A DNA stretch of 64,000 nucleotides, from the NCBI GenBank assembly GCA_900542005.1, contig UQLW01000004.1:61724-125723 (forward strand), written 5' to 3'. The notes under the pieces were generated by a model. It was not told where the DNA came from, ran no database searches, and was given only the letters and a program-made list of their open reading frames with translations. The translations under genes and the position numbers were made by a program. Positions 1 to 8,930 of this stretch are shown piece by piece (positions within the stretch are counted from its first letter, which is position 1; every line of letters begins with the position of its first letter). The DNA comes from an uncultured Eubacteriales bacterium (GTDB lineage: Bacteria; Bacillota; Clostridia; Christensenellales; UMGS416).

Positions 1-553
1 CGATCGGCTCGCCGGCATATTTATAGGGATGATGCACGTCCCACAGCACGCCGACGGCCGGGTGGTTCGCCCGCTGCATGATGCCTCTGGCATGCCTTCC
101 GCTGGCAAATTCTCCATGGGTCTCCAGCAGCACCTTCACCCCCTGGGGGCCTGCGATGTCGCCCAGCTGGCACAGGCCCTGGGCTACCCGGTCATAGGCC
201 GCCTCATGATTCTCGCCCGGCAGGAACCGGTCGCCGAAGACCCGGATATAGGGCGCGCCCGTATCATGCGCCAGGCGGATGTTGCCCTCCGCCTCCTTCT
301 GGTAGGCCGGCCACCGGTCCGGCTCATGAAAATTCACCGAGGTATCCATACAGCAAAAGGCCAGCCCCCGGCGGGTCATATCCGCCAGGGTTGCCCCCAG
401 CCGGCCCGGCTGAAGGGGCGCCAGCCGGGTGTTGTCCATCTCCTGCTGAATCCCCCGAAGCTCGATGCCCTCGTATCCTTCTTCCTCTGCCAGGTCCAGC
501 ACCTTTTCAAAGCTCAGCTCCGGGCAGGATAACGTCGTAAAGGAAAGCTTCAT
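1..553 (-). CDS. Sugar phosphate isomerase/epimerase, C-terminus cut by window edge
   Basis: The minus strand reads an open frame from the ATG at 553 off the left edge of the window, about 184 residues. It begins MKLSFTTLSCPELSFEKVLD and continues with EGYEGIELRG, the usual first beta-alpha unit of AP-endonuclease-2-like (xylose isomerase-like) TIM barrels. Later LLETHGEFA and GVLWDVHHP are the metal-ligand strands of this family (Glu, His and Asp). Such enzymes isomerise or epimerise keto-sugars or inositol derivatives in the cytoplasm. The substrate cannot be told from sequence. It is divergent from the DUF5711-like gene. The missing part is the last one or two barrel strands. Confidence 0.85.
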   Translation of the reverse strand, partial: MKLSFTTLSCPELSFEKVLDLAEEEGYEGIELRGIQQEMDNTRLAPLQPGRLGATLADMTRRGLAFCCMDTSVNFHEPDRWPAYQKEAEGNIRLAHDTGAPYIRVFGDRFLPGENHEAAYDRVAQGLCQLGDIAGPQGVKVLLETHGEFASGRHARGIMQRANHPAVGVLWDVHHPYKYAGEPI

Positions 554-713
554 CCAATCACCTCTTGGTTATCATTCGCTGCCGCAGGGGAAATTCCTGC
601 CTGGCCCGGCCGGTTTCTCGCCGGCGTGTCGGTTGCATCGCGGGGCGATATTGCGTATAATAAGTTTTCAAGGTGATTGCCAGGCGGACACCAGCCTGAT
701 AAAGGAGCGTTCC

Positions 714-1826
714 ATGCGTTATCGTCAATCCAAGATGCTTCGCCGTATCTTGTTTTTCGCTTTGCTTATCCTCATCACGGCCGCGCTTTGCGTAGGCGGG
801 TACCTTCTCTTTTTCGCCGACCGCTCAGCCGCCGCCACCGAAATGATTACCCTGGCCGGCGAGAATATCACGAAGGTTGAGGCGGTCGACGACCACCTGC
901 TGATGGTGGATGGCGCCCAGCTCAACTATATCGACAGCACCGGCGCCATCAAGTGGTCGGCCCAGCTGCCCGAGGAAAACATGACGCCCGTCGGTTCCAG
1001 CATGCTCAACGCCGCCTACAGCGCCAACCGCGTCATGATCTTTGACAAGGACGGACGGCCGGTGCTCGACCAAAGCACCGACTATACCATCGTGGACATG
1101 GCCTGCGGCAGCGAAACCTACGCCCTGACCACCTGGGAGGAGAACCAACGGCTGGTCCGGGTCATGAAGCTGGACGCCACCGAGGTGGAGCAGCTGCGGT
1201 TTCCCTATGAAACGGTGATGGATACAGGCTTTTACACCAGCAACCTGACCCAGCTTTGGACCCTTTCGCTGGATTCCCACTTCACCATCCCCGTGGCCCA
1301 TCTCAAGACCTTTAACCCCGGGCAATCGACAACCGGGAACGTCTCGATGAGCAATGAAGTCGCCTATAAGGTGCTGGCCCTGGAGAGCGAGTTTATCACC
1401 GTTGGCACCCACAATCTGCAGCGGTGGGACAGCTCTGGCAAAAGCCTGTATTCCAAGCTGGTCTATGGCTGGACGCTCATCGACATGAACGTGGATGACA
1501 AGGGCCGGGCGCAGTTCCTCTTCACGCCCTCCAACACCTCCGACGATGAATCGCCGCTGTCCTCGCTGTGGTATATCCGGATGGATTCCTCCAATACTAC
1601 CACGGAATACCGGCTTTCCCTGCCGGCCGGCACGCTGTGGGCCTGCCTCGGGCCCGACAAAATTTTAGCCTTTACCGCAGAAGCGGTGCATACGACAACC
1701 TATGCCGGGGAGAAATACCGCAGCATGCCCCTGGAAGCGCCGGTCGAATCGGTGGAGGCGGTGCTCTCGGGCAAAATGGTGGTGCTCAAGACCGTCAGCG
1801 GCTGGAAGCTCTACCCCATTTCCTGA
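714..1826 (+). CDS. DUF5711-like membrane-anchored beta-propeller protein
   Basis: This 370-residue protein starts at the ATG at 714, 6 nt after AAAGGAG at 701-707. Longer in-frame extensions upstream have no such site. A basic N-terminus is followed by one membrane segment (residues about 10-32, FFALLILITAALCVGGYLLFF). The rest is a secreted domain of repeating beta strands (for example ITLAGENITKVEAVDDHLLMV) like PQQ/WD-type propellers. This matches the single-TM plus propeller plan of Firmicutes DUF5711 proteins, which have no known reaction. It is followed after 50 nt by a CvpA-like gene, a pairing that suggests an envelope role. Family assignment is from overall pattern only. Confidence 0.6.
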   Translation: MRYRQSKMLRRILFFALLILITAALCVGGYLLFFADRSAAATEMITLAGENITKVEAVDDHLLMVDGAQLNYIDSTGAIKWSAQLPEENMTPVGSSMLNAAYSANRVMIFDKDGRPVLDQSTDYTIVDMACGSETYALTTWEENQRLVRVMKLDATEVEQLRFPYETVMDTGFYTSNLTQLWTLSLDSHFTIPVAHLKTFNPGQSTTGNVSMSNEVAYKVLALESEFITVGTHNLQRWDSSGKSLYSKLVYGWTLIDMNVDDKGRAQFLFTPSNTSDDESPLSSLWYIRMDSSNTTTEYRLSLPAGTLWACLGPDKILAFTAEAVHTTTYAGEKYRSMPLEAPVESVEAVLSGKMVVLKTVSGWKLYPIS

Positions 1827-1876
1827 CGCCGCTCTAACGCCGGCCTTAGGCCGCCCAGTAAAAAGGAGGCTCGTTT

Positions 1877-2587
1877 TTGAATATTATTGATTTGGTAGTC
1901 GTCATCTTCCTGGGGCTCGGGCTTGTAATCGGTTGGTACCATGGCTCGGTCCGGGCCGCGGCCAACGTGGGAGCGGTGCTCCTGGCCACGGTGATCGGCT
2001 TATCCTTTCATGGGGTCATGGCCCGCAGCGTGCTGGCCCAGCAAAAGATTGTTCCCCAGCTTATCTATTATTCCGAAAGCGATGAGTTCCTCAAGGACGT
2101 GGAAACCGTGCGCATCCAGGTGGATACCCTCACCCCCGAGCGCCTGGATACGCTCTTGGAGGATGTAAGCCTGCCCTATCCCGTGGAGTCCCGCCTGCGG
2201 ACAAACCTGGAAAGCAAGGCCTTCGCCGCGGAGGGGCTGACTATGCTGGGTGAATATCTGTCCATGACCATCGCCCATATGACCGTGAACATCGTCTGCT
2301 TTATCATTTTGTTCGTCCTGTCGCTGATCGTGCTTTTCCTGGTGGTGCGGGCGCTGGATGTGACGCTGATCTTCCCGGTGCTGCGCTACGGCGATGGCCT
2401 GGTGGGCGCCGCCGCCGGCCTGGTGGCGTCCGCGCTGCTGCTCTTCGCGCTGGAGATGCTGGTGCCTGTGGGCCTCTCCTTCGTCCCCTTTGAGGAATTG
2501 CGTACCATCGTGGAGAACGCCTCCACCAGCTCGCTCTTCTATCATTCCAACTTCCTTCTCGCGCTGATGAAGGGCGTCATCGCCTAA
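1877..2587 (+). CDS. CvpA family membrane protein
   Basis: A 236-residue protein starting at TTG (1877), with AAAAGGAGG at 1861-1869 at proper distance. No better ATG lies nearby. The N-terminus NIIDLVVVIFLGLGLVIGWYHG and the following hydrophobic segment are typical of CvpA/colicin V production proteins. Two further membrane helices (about residues 140-165 and 175-200) flank a 70-residue polar extracellular insert. Members are inner-membrane proteins linked to envelope stress and colicin V export. In Firmicutes the exact role is unknown. It probably shares a transcript with the preceding propeller protein, and a strong terminator follows. Confidence 0.7.
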   Translation: MNIIDLVVVIFLGLGLVIGWYHGSVRAAANVGAVLLATVIGLSFHGVMARSVLAQQKIVPQLIYYSESDEFLKDVETVRIQVDTLTPERLDTLLEDVSLPYPVESRLRTNLESKAFAAEGLTMLGEYLSMTIAHMTVNIVCFIILFVLSLIVLFLVVRALDVTLIFPVLRYGDGLVGAAAGLVASALLLFALEMLVPVGLSFVPFEELRTIVENASTSSLFYHSNFLLALMKGVIA

Positions 2588-2600
2588 GGAACAAAAGCCA

Positions 2601-2631
2601 AAAGGGCTGCCGGTTTACGGCAGCCCTTTCT
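2601..2631 (+). terminator. Rho-independent terminator after the CvpA-like gene
   Basis: A 12-bp stem AAAGGGCTGCCG/CGGCAGCCCTTT with a 5-nt loop is followed by TTCTTG, just after the stop at 2587. Confidence 0.85.
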
Positions 2632-2672
2632 TGTGGCGCTCGCAGGCTTTATCCGCCGGCGTCCGGGTCCCG

Positions 2673-4100
2673 CTACAGGCCCCGGCTGTTTTCTTCCGTG
2701 GGCACGATATCGCTGGTTGTCAGATACCAATCCAGCATCCGGCTCTCCATCGCCCGGATCTGCGCCTGCAGCTTCGGGTCGTTGTAGCGGTTCACCAGCT
2801 CATCCGGATCCTCGCGCAGGTCATAGAATTCATTGGGGGCCAGGGAGCGCCGCACCAGCTTATAGCGCGCGGTACGCATCATGACGCTGCGGCATACGCT
2901 CTCGGGATGCTCCTGCTGCTGGATGCATTTGGGATAATAGATGAAGGAGGGCTCCAGCAGGTGCCGGGTAGAGGGGCGCAGCGTGCCCTCGCTGCAGTGC
3001 GGCTCCCGGGGATCGTAGCCGCCCTCGCAAAATACGGCGCGCTCCGGATCGCCGGGCGCACCCATCACCTGGGGCATCAGGCTGCGGGCATAATAGGTAT
3101 AGGGAGCGGTGAGCCCCGCATGGTCCAGGCAGGTGGCCATGATGTCAAACATTTCCACCGGCTCCCGTACGCGATGGCCGGCGGCCCCGCCGGGCGCGCG
3201 GATGATAAGCGGCACATGGGTCAGCACATCCTCCATGCCGCTGGGCCATTTCTCCACCAGGCCGTAATCCCCGGCATAGTCCCCGTGATCCGAGGAGGCG
3301 ATCAGCACCGTCTCCTGCCGCTGGCCAGCCTCGTCCAGCGCATCCATCACCCGGCCCAGCAGCCTGTCGGTAAAGGAAACCATCCCCATATAAAGGGCCT
3401 GGATCTTGCGTAACGCGGCAGGATCGTCCAACTGCCGGTAACGCCGGATCAGCTCCATATACGCCGCCTTCCCCTGGCCAGGGGGTATCAGCGGCGCAAC
3501 GTCTTGCTCGCCGTACATGCTGTAAAAGGGCTCGGGGGCCGTATAGGGGCAGTGGGGGAAGGTCAGCGGCAGAAAGAGCACATAGGGCGGATCGCCCGCC
3601 TTCCATGACCGGATAAAATCGATGCCCGCTTCCACATTGGCCCAGTCGCCGGTATCCTCCGCTGATCCCGCCATGGGCCGGTAAAGGAAATCATAATAGC
3701 CCGGCTGCCCATAATCTGCGGTATTTTCCGGCTGGGCCCTGGCCGCAGCGGGACGGTTTTCAAACACATCGGTGCTGGCGGCCGCTGCTTCGGCTGAGAA
3801 CAGGTCGTTCTTTCCATAAACCCGCACCTGGTAGCCCGCCTGCTTGAAGGTCTCCAGCAGGTTGTGCTCATGGGGCTTCAGCAGGTTCCACAGCGTACGA
3901 TGCCCCAGGGTATGGACATAGGTGCCGGTAAAAAGGCAGCAGCGCGAGGGCGAACAGACCGGGTTCTGCACATGGCAGTCCTCAAAGGTTACGCCCTCCC
4001 TGGATAAACGGTCAAAGGCTGGCGTCCGGACCGTGGGGTGTCCATAGCAGGACAGCGTTTTAGCCCGGAGCTCATCGGGAAAAAACAACACATAGTTCAT
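2673..4100 (-). CDS. Cysteine-type sulfatase, probably cytoplasmic
   Basis: A 475-residue sulfatase of the alkaline phosphatase superfamily. The catalytic signature C-x-P-x-R is at residues 49-53 (NPVCSPSRCCLFTG). Its Cys must be oxidised to formylglycine, in anaerobes by a radical SAM maturase (anSME), which is not in this window. Other landmarks are LFFPDELR near the N-terminus, the metal-binding SSDHGDYAGDYG around residue 270, and a C-terminal YDLREDPDELVN strand that is usual in choline/aryl sulfatases. No signal peptide is seen, so it should act on an imported sulfate ester. The ATG at 4100 has GGAGGAGAACCGG before it. It lies 124 nt downstream of, and on the same strand as, an AraC regulator. 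Exact substrate unknown. Confidence 0.88.
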   Translation of the reverse strand: MNYVLFFPDELRAKTLSCYGHPTVRTPAFDRLSREGVTFEDCHVQNPVCSPSRCCLFTGTYVHTLGHRTLWNLLKPHEHNLLETFKQAGYQVRVYGKNDLFSAEAAAASTDVFENRPAAARAQPENTADYGQPGYYDFLYRPMAGSAEDTGDWANVEAGIDFIRSWKAGDPPYVLFLPLTFPHCPYTAPEPFYSMYGEQDVAPLIPPGQGKAAYMELIRRYRQLDDPAALRKIQALYMGMVSFTDRLLGRVMDALDEAGQRQETVLIASSDHGDYAGDYGLVEKWPSGMEDVLTHVPLIIRAPGGAAGHRVREPVEMFDIMATCLDHAGLTAPYTYYARSLMPQVMGAPGDPERAVFCEGGYDPREPHCSEGTLRPSTRHLLEPSFIYYPKCIQQQEHPESVCRSVMMRTARYKLVRRSLAPNEFYDLREDPDELVNRYNDPKLQAQIRAMESRMLDWYLTTSDIVPTEENSRGL

Positions 4101-4149
4101 CCGGTTCTCCTCCGTTTAGGGGCTGCCGCGCCCCGGTTGTCCCCTTTAT

Positions 4150-4193
4150 AAGAAGCCGGGCCGCCGATAGCCTATAGCTTTTCGGCGGCCCGG
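4150..4193 (-). terminator. Long GC hairpin between AraC and sulfatase genes
   Basis: A 12-bp perfect stem (4156-4167 with 4182-4193) ends on the minus strand in CTTCTTAT. The T-tract is weak, so partial read-through from the AraC gene into the sulfatase gene is possible. Confidence 0.5.
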
Positions 4194-4224
4194 GGTCGGA
4201 TCCTGCATCGCGCGGCCGGGCTCT

Positions 4225-5109
4225 CTACAATACCTCCCGGCGGTCGCTGGCCCGGCTGCGTATCTGCCGCCGGAACTGGCTGGGGGTTACGCCGGTGAAT
4301 TCCTTGAACACCCGGCCAAAATACGTCAGGCTTTCATAGCCTACGCGGCTGCATATCTGGGTCAGGCTAAGGTCGCTGTTTTCAATAAGCTCCTTAGCCG
4401 CCTGGATCCGCACCCGGTTCAGATAGCTGATGGGCGGCACGCCCATGTAGCGCTTAAAGCTGCGGCTCAGCGCGCAGGGATTGGTCATGAAAATCTTCGC
4501 CATGCCGCCCAGGGTGACCGGATCGGCATAATGCTCCTCGATAAAGGCGGCCACCTGCTCAATATCGTTTTTCCGTTTATGGCCGCCCTGGCTCATGTGG
4601 GTAATCTCACAGCCCAGGTTGCGCAGCAGAAAGATCATCATCAGCGTCAGCCGCGCCCGCATGGCGCAGGCCGCGCCGGGCTGCGCTGTGGTCAGCTCCT
4701 GCTGCAGCTCATAGAGCAGCGAATCCAGCATGAACTGCTGGTTCGAGGGCAGGCGCAGTATCCGCTCCTTGCCGTTGAGCAGCTGGGGCATCTCCGGGAT
4801 ATCCGCCCCATCCAAAAGCCGCTCCAGAAAATCCGCCTCCACATTGACGACCACATGGTTCTGGGGCATATCCTCCACCGCCCAGCTCTGGTGGCCCAGG
4901 CCTGGCGGCACCAGCAGCAGGTCCCCGGGGCGAAGCATATATTCCTTGCTCTCCACGGCCATGGCGCGGTATCCGTTGAACAGGTAGTAGATCTCGTAGC
5001 CTTCATGGTAATGGTGCAGGGAAGGGGCCGCTTCATCCTCCTCATTGGATCGGTAAAACATCATAACAGGCGCTTGGAAGCTGCGCAGTTCGCAGGACGG
5101 CTGTGGCAA
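4225..5109 (-). CDS. AraC family transcriptional regulator (cupin + HTH)
   Basis: A 294-residue regulator. Residues about 30-95 form a cupin sensor domain (HHYHEGYEIYYLFNGY, then LRPGDLLLVPPGLGHQ). Residues about 190-285 hold two helix-turn-helix units of the AraC/XylS type, ending in the signature SRVGYESLTYFGRVFKEFTG followed by TPSQFRR. The start is a TTG at 5109 placed 7 nt after GGAGGG. There is no in-frame ATG before the conserved cupin region. Regulators of this build normally bind a sugar and activate a neighbouring catabolic gene. The sulfatase directly downstream is the natural candidate target. Confidence 0.88.
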   Translation of the reverse strand: MPQPSCELRSFQAPVMMFYRSNEEDEAAPSLHHYHEGYEIYYLFNGYRAMAVESKEYMLRPGDLLLVPPGLGHQSWAVEDMPQNHVVVNVEADFLERLLDGADIPEMPQLLNGKERILRLPSNQQFMLDSLLYELQQELTTAQPGAACAMRARLTLMMIFLLRNLGCEITHMSQGGHKRKNDIEQVAAFIEEHYADPVTLGGMAKIFMTNPCALSRSFKRYMGVPPISYLNRVRIQAAKELIENSDLSLTQICSRVGYESLTYFGRVFKEFTGVTPSQFRRQIRSRASDRREVL

Positions 5110-5333
5110 AATTGATCCCTCCCCTCCCGTCTGATTCAGATTATATTTACATCAGACGGTTCTTATAGGGGCGCGCCGGCAGGGAAAATCTCTACGATGT
5201 TCATGCTGCAGCCCAGCGCATCCCGTACATCATTGACTATTTTAATTATATTCTAAGGGGAAAGTTCGGTCAATCTTCCTAACATGGCTTGTGCAAAAGT
5301 AAGCCATTATACACAACAAACAACCATTATGGA

Positions 5334-5361
5334 CAACAAAAGGCGGAGCTTGTCCCGCCTT
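5334..5361 (-). terminator. Terminator after the small membrane protein gene
   Basis: On the minus strand the stem AAGGCGG(G)/CCGCCTT is followed by TTGTTGT, immediately after the stop codon at 5367. Confidence 0.6.
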
Positions 5362-5366
5362 CACTC

Positions 5367-5861
5367 TCACAATATTGACTTTTTTGACATTTCCACCTGC
5401 CGCCTCCGGAACCGGATCAGCGCGGGAACCGGCAGCGACGCCATCACCAGCGCGGCAAGGGCCGAGCCGCAGAAGATGCAGGGGACGGCGATAAAGAAGG
5501 CCGACTCATACATACGGACCGCCGTATAGGCCAGCGCCCCCCACAGCAGGGCCGCCGCTGCCGGCGGCAGCAGCACAGCACACTGGCCCAGCAGCCGGAC
5601 CAGTCCGCCGCGCCTTCGCCAGAGATAAAAAGCGAAGTACCAGGAAAGCCGGAAGGCCGCCAGCAGGCACAGCAGGGCCAACTGGGAGGCCCCCGGGGCG
5701 ATCTGCTGGTTTATCAGCGTCTCCTGGCTGCTCCGGAATAGATAAAGGGCGCCTATATCGCAGCCCAGGGACATCAATACCGTAGCCAGCGCCAGCAGCG
5801 CCTCCAGCGTTTCAAAGACAAAATACCGTGCCACTTGGGTGGCGTCGGTGCGGTTGGCCAT
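5367..5861 (-). CDS. Small four-helix membrane protein, unknown function
   Basis: A 164-residue protein with four predicted membrane helices (about 15-40, 60-80, 90-112 and 120-145) and a basic tail (RFRRRQVEMSKK). I do not recognise the family. The ATG at 5861 is preferred over the ATG two codons upstream because AAAGGAG then sits 7-8 nt away. The gene is monocistronic with its own terminator. The DNA between it and the AraC gene (5110-5333) holds only promoter-like AT-rich sequence. Confidence 0.65.
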   Translation of the reverse strand: MANRTDATQVARYFVFETLEALLALATVLMSLGCDIGALYLFRSSQETLINQQIAPGASQLALLCLLAAFRLSWYFAFYLWRRRGGLVRLLGQCAVLLPPAAAALLWGALAYTAVRMYESAFFIAVPCIFCGSALAALVMASLPVPALIRFRRRQVEMSKKSIL

Positions 5862-6116
5862 GCTCATACTCCTTTCCCGGCGCTGCGCCGGGCCCTTTTA
5901 TGATGCTATTATACCACGGCCGCCCAAGGGCGCCGGGCCGGATCATTCGTATATATTTAACAGCATGCGCGCCCGTCTTTTCCGGCGCTCCGGCGGTTTG
6001 GGTGCTCTGCTTCCATAGGCCGCGTAAAAAAAGGATATACCGATTTTGCCGGGCCATGCTATAATGGAGTCGGGTTATCCGCAAAAGCGATTTTCCCCGA
6101 AGAGGAGGAACCGACC

Positions 6117-7856
6117 ATGCTGAAATTTGCAGCAAATGGCGCCAGCGATTACATCGTGCTTGTCGATGAGGCGACCGCTTCTCCCAGCGAGATCTATGCG
6201 GCCAGCGAATTCGTCAGCTTTGCCGGCCAGGTAACCGGCGCGACCCTGCCGCTGATGACCACCTGCACCCAGCGCCCCCGGTACGGCGCGTATCTGAACC
6301 CGAAGTTCGTAGTCATCGGCAAGAATGGCTTTACCGCCGAGCTGGGCCTTGATGAGGAGATCGACGCGGTAGGCGACGAGGGCTTTATCCTGCGCAGCGT
6401 GGGCGACACCCTTGTGATCGCCGGCGGCCGCCAGCGGGGCACGCTCTACGGCGTATACACCTTCCTTGAGGATTACCTGGGCTGCCGCTGGTATACGCCC
6501 CAGGTCAGCAGCATCCCCCGGCGCAGCGACGTCGCCCTGCCGGAGCTGAACGTAACCAAAACCCCGGCCTTCCGCATCCGCGAGGCCTTTAACATGGAGA
6601 ATTTTGATGGGGACTGGGCCGCACGGAACAAGGCCAATGCCTCCAACCACCGGCTGATGGCCCATCATGGCGGCGCAATCCGCTATCTGGGCGTGCATTC
6701 CTTCAACCGCCTGGTGCCGCCCGATGAATATTTCGACGAGCATCCGGAGTATTTCTCCGAGATCAACGGCGTCCGGGTCAAGGAGCGCTCCCAGCTCTGC
6801 CTGACCAACCCCGAAGTTTTCGAGGTGGCCCTGCAGAATCTGCGCAAATCCATCCTGGAGCATCCGGAGTGCTCCATCTTCTCCGTCAGCCAGAATGACT
6901 GGGGCAATTACTGCACCTGCGAAAAGTGCCGCGCCATCGACGAGGAGGAGGATTCCCATATGGGGACGGTGCTGCGCTTTGTCAATAAGATTGACGATGC
7001 CATCCGCAAGGAGTTCCCGCATATTTCCATTGATACGCTGGCCTATCAGTATACCCGCCGGCTGCCTAAGATCACCAAGCCCAATCCTGGCGTGCTGATC
7101 CGCCTGTGCACCATCGAATGCTGCTTTGCCCACCCGCTGGACGAGTGCCATGTGGACAAGACCGATATGCCCAGCAACTTCTCTCAGGATATCGCCGCCT
7201 GGAGCCAGGTCAGCCGCGACCTGTTTATCTGGGACTACACCACCGATTTTGCCAACTACCTGATGCCCTTCGCCAATCTTCATGTGCTCAAGCGCAACCT
7301 GAAGTTCTTTAAGGACCATGGGGCGATCGGCGTGTTTGAGGAAGGATGCCCCAATACCTTCCTGAGCTATGCCGGCGAGCTGCGCAACTATGTGCTGGCC
7401 AAGCTCATGTACGATATGGATCTGGATGAGAATCTGCTGATGGACGAATTCTTCTGCGGCGTATACGGCCCCGCCGCCGCGCCGGTGAAGGCCTTCTACC
7501 AGCTATGGCAGGACGCCTGTGCCGCCAGCGGCGAGCACCTCTTCGAGGACGATCCGCCCACCCGCAGCTACTTTACCCGGGAAAATCTCGATAAAGCCCG
7601 CGCGCTCATCAACCAGGCCATCGTCATGGCGCCCGACGAGGCGACGCGCCTGCGCGTGGAAAAGATCGGCCTAAGCTGCGACTTCATGGACATGGTGCAG
7701 ATGGATAAGGGCCCCGCCAAGGACGCTGCGGTGGACGCGCTGATTGCCAAGTGCAAGGCCATGGGCATGCACCGGATTACGGAATGGCATACCTTTGAGC
7801 AGAGCGAGCAGATCTTCAAGGGGCAGGATGCCCAGCTCCCCAAGCCCGTCGCATAG
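6117..7856 (+). CDS. DUF4838 family protein (putative glycoside hydrolase)
   Basis: A 579-residue protein. Residues about 10-130 match the N-terminal alpha/beta domain common to GH20/GH67-like enzymes (DYIVLVDEAT...AASEFVSFAGQVTG). The middle (about 150-420) is the DUF4838 barrel with FRIREAFN, a paired-cysteine loop CTCEKC near residue 265, and an acidic VFEEGCPN strand near 405. There is no signal peptide, so it would act in the cytoplasm. A well-placed AGAGGAGG precedes the ATG, and TATAAT occurs at 6060-6065. It is the first gene of a run with a BadF-type kinase and a SIS isomerase. Hydrolysis of an amino-sugar or uronic-acid oligosaccharide is a reasonable inference. The reaction is not proven for the family. 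Confidence 0.78.
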   Translation: MLKFAANGASDYIVLVDEATASPSEIYAASEFVSFAGQVTGATLPLMTTCTQRPRYGAYLNPKFVVIGKNGFTAELGLDEEIDAVGDEGFILRSVGDTLVIAGGRQRGTLYGVYTFLEDYLGCRWYTPQVSSIPRRSDVALPELNVTKTPAFRIREAFNMENFDGDWAARNKANASNHRLMAHHGGAIRYLGVHSFNRLVPPDEYFDEHPEYFSEINGVRVKERSQLCLTNPEVFEVALQNLRKSILEHPECSIFSVSQNDWGNYCTCEKCRAIDEEEDSHMGTVLRFVNKIDDAIRKEFPHISIDTLAYQYTRRLPKITKPNPGVLIRLCTIECCFAHPLDECHVDKTDMPSNFSQDIAAWSQVSRDLFIWDYTTDFANYLMPFANLHVLKRNLKFFKDHGAIGVFEEGCPNTFLSYAGELRNYVLAKLMYDMDLDENLLMDEFFCGVYGPAAAPVKAFYQLWQDACAASGEHLFEDDPPTRSYFTRENLDKARALINQAIVMAPDEATRLRVEKIGLSCDFMDMVQMDKGPAKDAAVDALIAKCKAMGMHRITEWHTFEQSEQIFKGQDAQLPKPVA

Positions 7857-7884
7857 GCGCGAGGAATCCATACGGTAACAAAAA

Positions 7885-7924
7885 AGCACCTTTAGCCGCC
7901 CGGTCCGGTCCGAGCGGCTAAAGG
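7885..7924 (-). terminator. Hairpin between co-directional genes with its T-tract on the opposite strand
   Basis: An 11-bp perfect stem CCTTTAGCCGC/GCGGCTAAAGG (7889-7899 with 7914-7924) lies between two plus-strand genes. The T-run (TGCTTTTTTG) follows the stem only on the minus strand. As an intrinsic terminator it would stop antisense transcription. In the plus-strand mRNA it would be a stable intercistronic stem-loop. Confidence 0.55.
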
Positions 7925-7948
7925 AATGACATAGGGAGGAAGACCTAT

Positions 7949-8929
7949 ATGAAATATTATCTCGGCGTAGACGGCGGCGGCACCAAGATCAACCTGATCC
8001 TCTTTGACGAGAACTACAACCTTGTCAGCGAGGGGACCGGCGGCGCCGTAACCACCAGCTACATTGACGTTTCCGTAGCCCGTGAAAACATGATGACCGC
8101 CATCCGGCAGCTCATGAAGCCCTTCAATGGCCAGCGCATCACCGTCGAGCGCGGCATGGGTGTGCTTATTGGCCCGCTGGACGTATTCAAGGAATGCCTG
8201 GCCACGGCGATGGACCTGAAGGAATACGAGCCCGGCGACGAAGGCTATATGTACCTGCTGGCCGGCGCCCTCACCGATAAGGGCGGCGTCGCCCTGGCGG
8301 GGACCGGCGACGGCGCGGTTTATATCAATGGCAAAAACCATATCTACCACTGCGGCGGCTATGGCTCCTACATGGGCGAGGATGGCAGCGGCTGGTGGAT
8401 TGGCAACCGCGGCATGTTTGCCGCCATCCAGCAGATCGACGGCTGGGGTCCGGATACCGCGCTGCTGCCGCTGCTTTATGAATACCTTGAGGTGGACGAC
8501 CGCAGCAAGCTTATCGGCGCCGTATACAGCAACAAGGACGGAATTCCCCATCACTCCGTTGTGGCTGGATTCGCCCGCTATGTAGGCCGCGCCGCCCATG
8601 CCGGCGACCCGGCCGCCATGTCCATTGTGCGCGAGGCCGGCGAGCTGATGGCAAAAAAGATGATCGGCTGCTACAGCATCAACCATGCCGACCCCAAGGA
8701 TTTCCCCATGGTGGCCTGCGGCGGCGCCTGGAAGGTGCATCCTGAAATGCTGCGGGTATGCAATGATTATCTAGCCGAGCATATGCCCGGCGCCGAGGTG
8801 CGTTACGGCATCTTCGACCCCATCGTCGCCAGCGTCATCGAGCAGATTTTGGCCGACGGAAAGGATCCCCGCGCCTATGAGGGCTTCCTCCGCGATCAAT
8901 ATAAGCATTATGTAGTAAAGGTGGGATAA
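7949..8929 (+). CDS. BadF/BadG-type ATPase, N-acetylglucosamine-kinase-like
   Basis: A 326-residue ASKHA-fold kinase. The phosphate-1 loop GVDGGGTKINLILFDE is at residues 5-20, and the phosphate-2/adenosine region LAGTGDGAVYIN is followed by a glycine-rich GGYGSYMGEDGSGWWIG near residues 140-155, as in eukaryotic-type GlcNAc kinases and BadF/BcrA ATPases. It should phosphorylate a sugar, probably an amino sugar, with ATP in the cytoplasm. AGGGAGGAAG precedes the ATG. The SIS-domain gene begins 1 nt after its stop, so the two are translationally linked. The substrate is inferred from neighbours only. Confidence 0.82.
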   Translation: MKYYLGVDGGGTKINLILFDENYNLVSEGTGGAVTTSYIDVSVARENMMTAIRQLMKPFNGQRITVERGMGVLIGPLDVFKECLATAMDLKEYEPGDEGYMYLLAGALTDKGGVALAGTGDGAVYINGKNHIYHCGGYGSYMGEDGSGWWIGNRGMFAAIQQIDGWGPDTALLPLLYEYLEVDDRSKLIGAVYSNKDGIPHHSVVAGFARYVGRAAHAGDPAAMSIVREAGELMAKKMIGCYSINHADPKDFPMVACGGAWKVHPEMLRVCNDYLAEHMPGAEVRYGIFDPIVASVIEQILADGKDPRAYEGFLRDQYKHYVVKVG

Positions 8930-8930
8930 C

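Noticed and set aside
7885..7924. Considered as a riboswitch for the kinase gene
   Set aside because: A single simple stem without conserved loops or an alternative pairing. It fits an antisense terminator or mRNA stem better.
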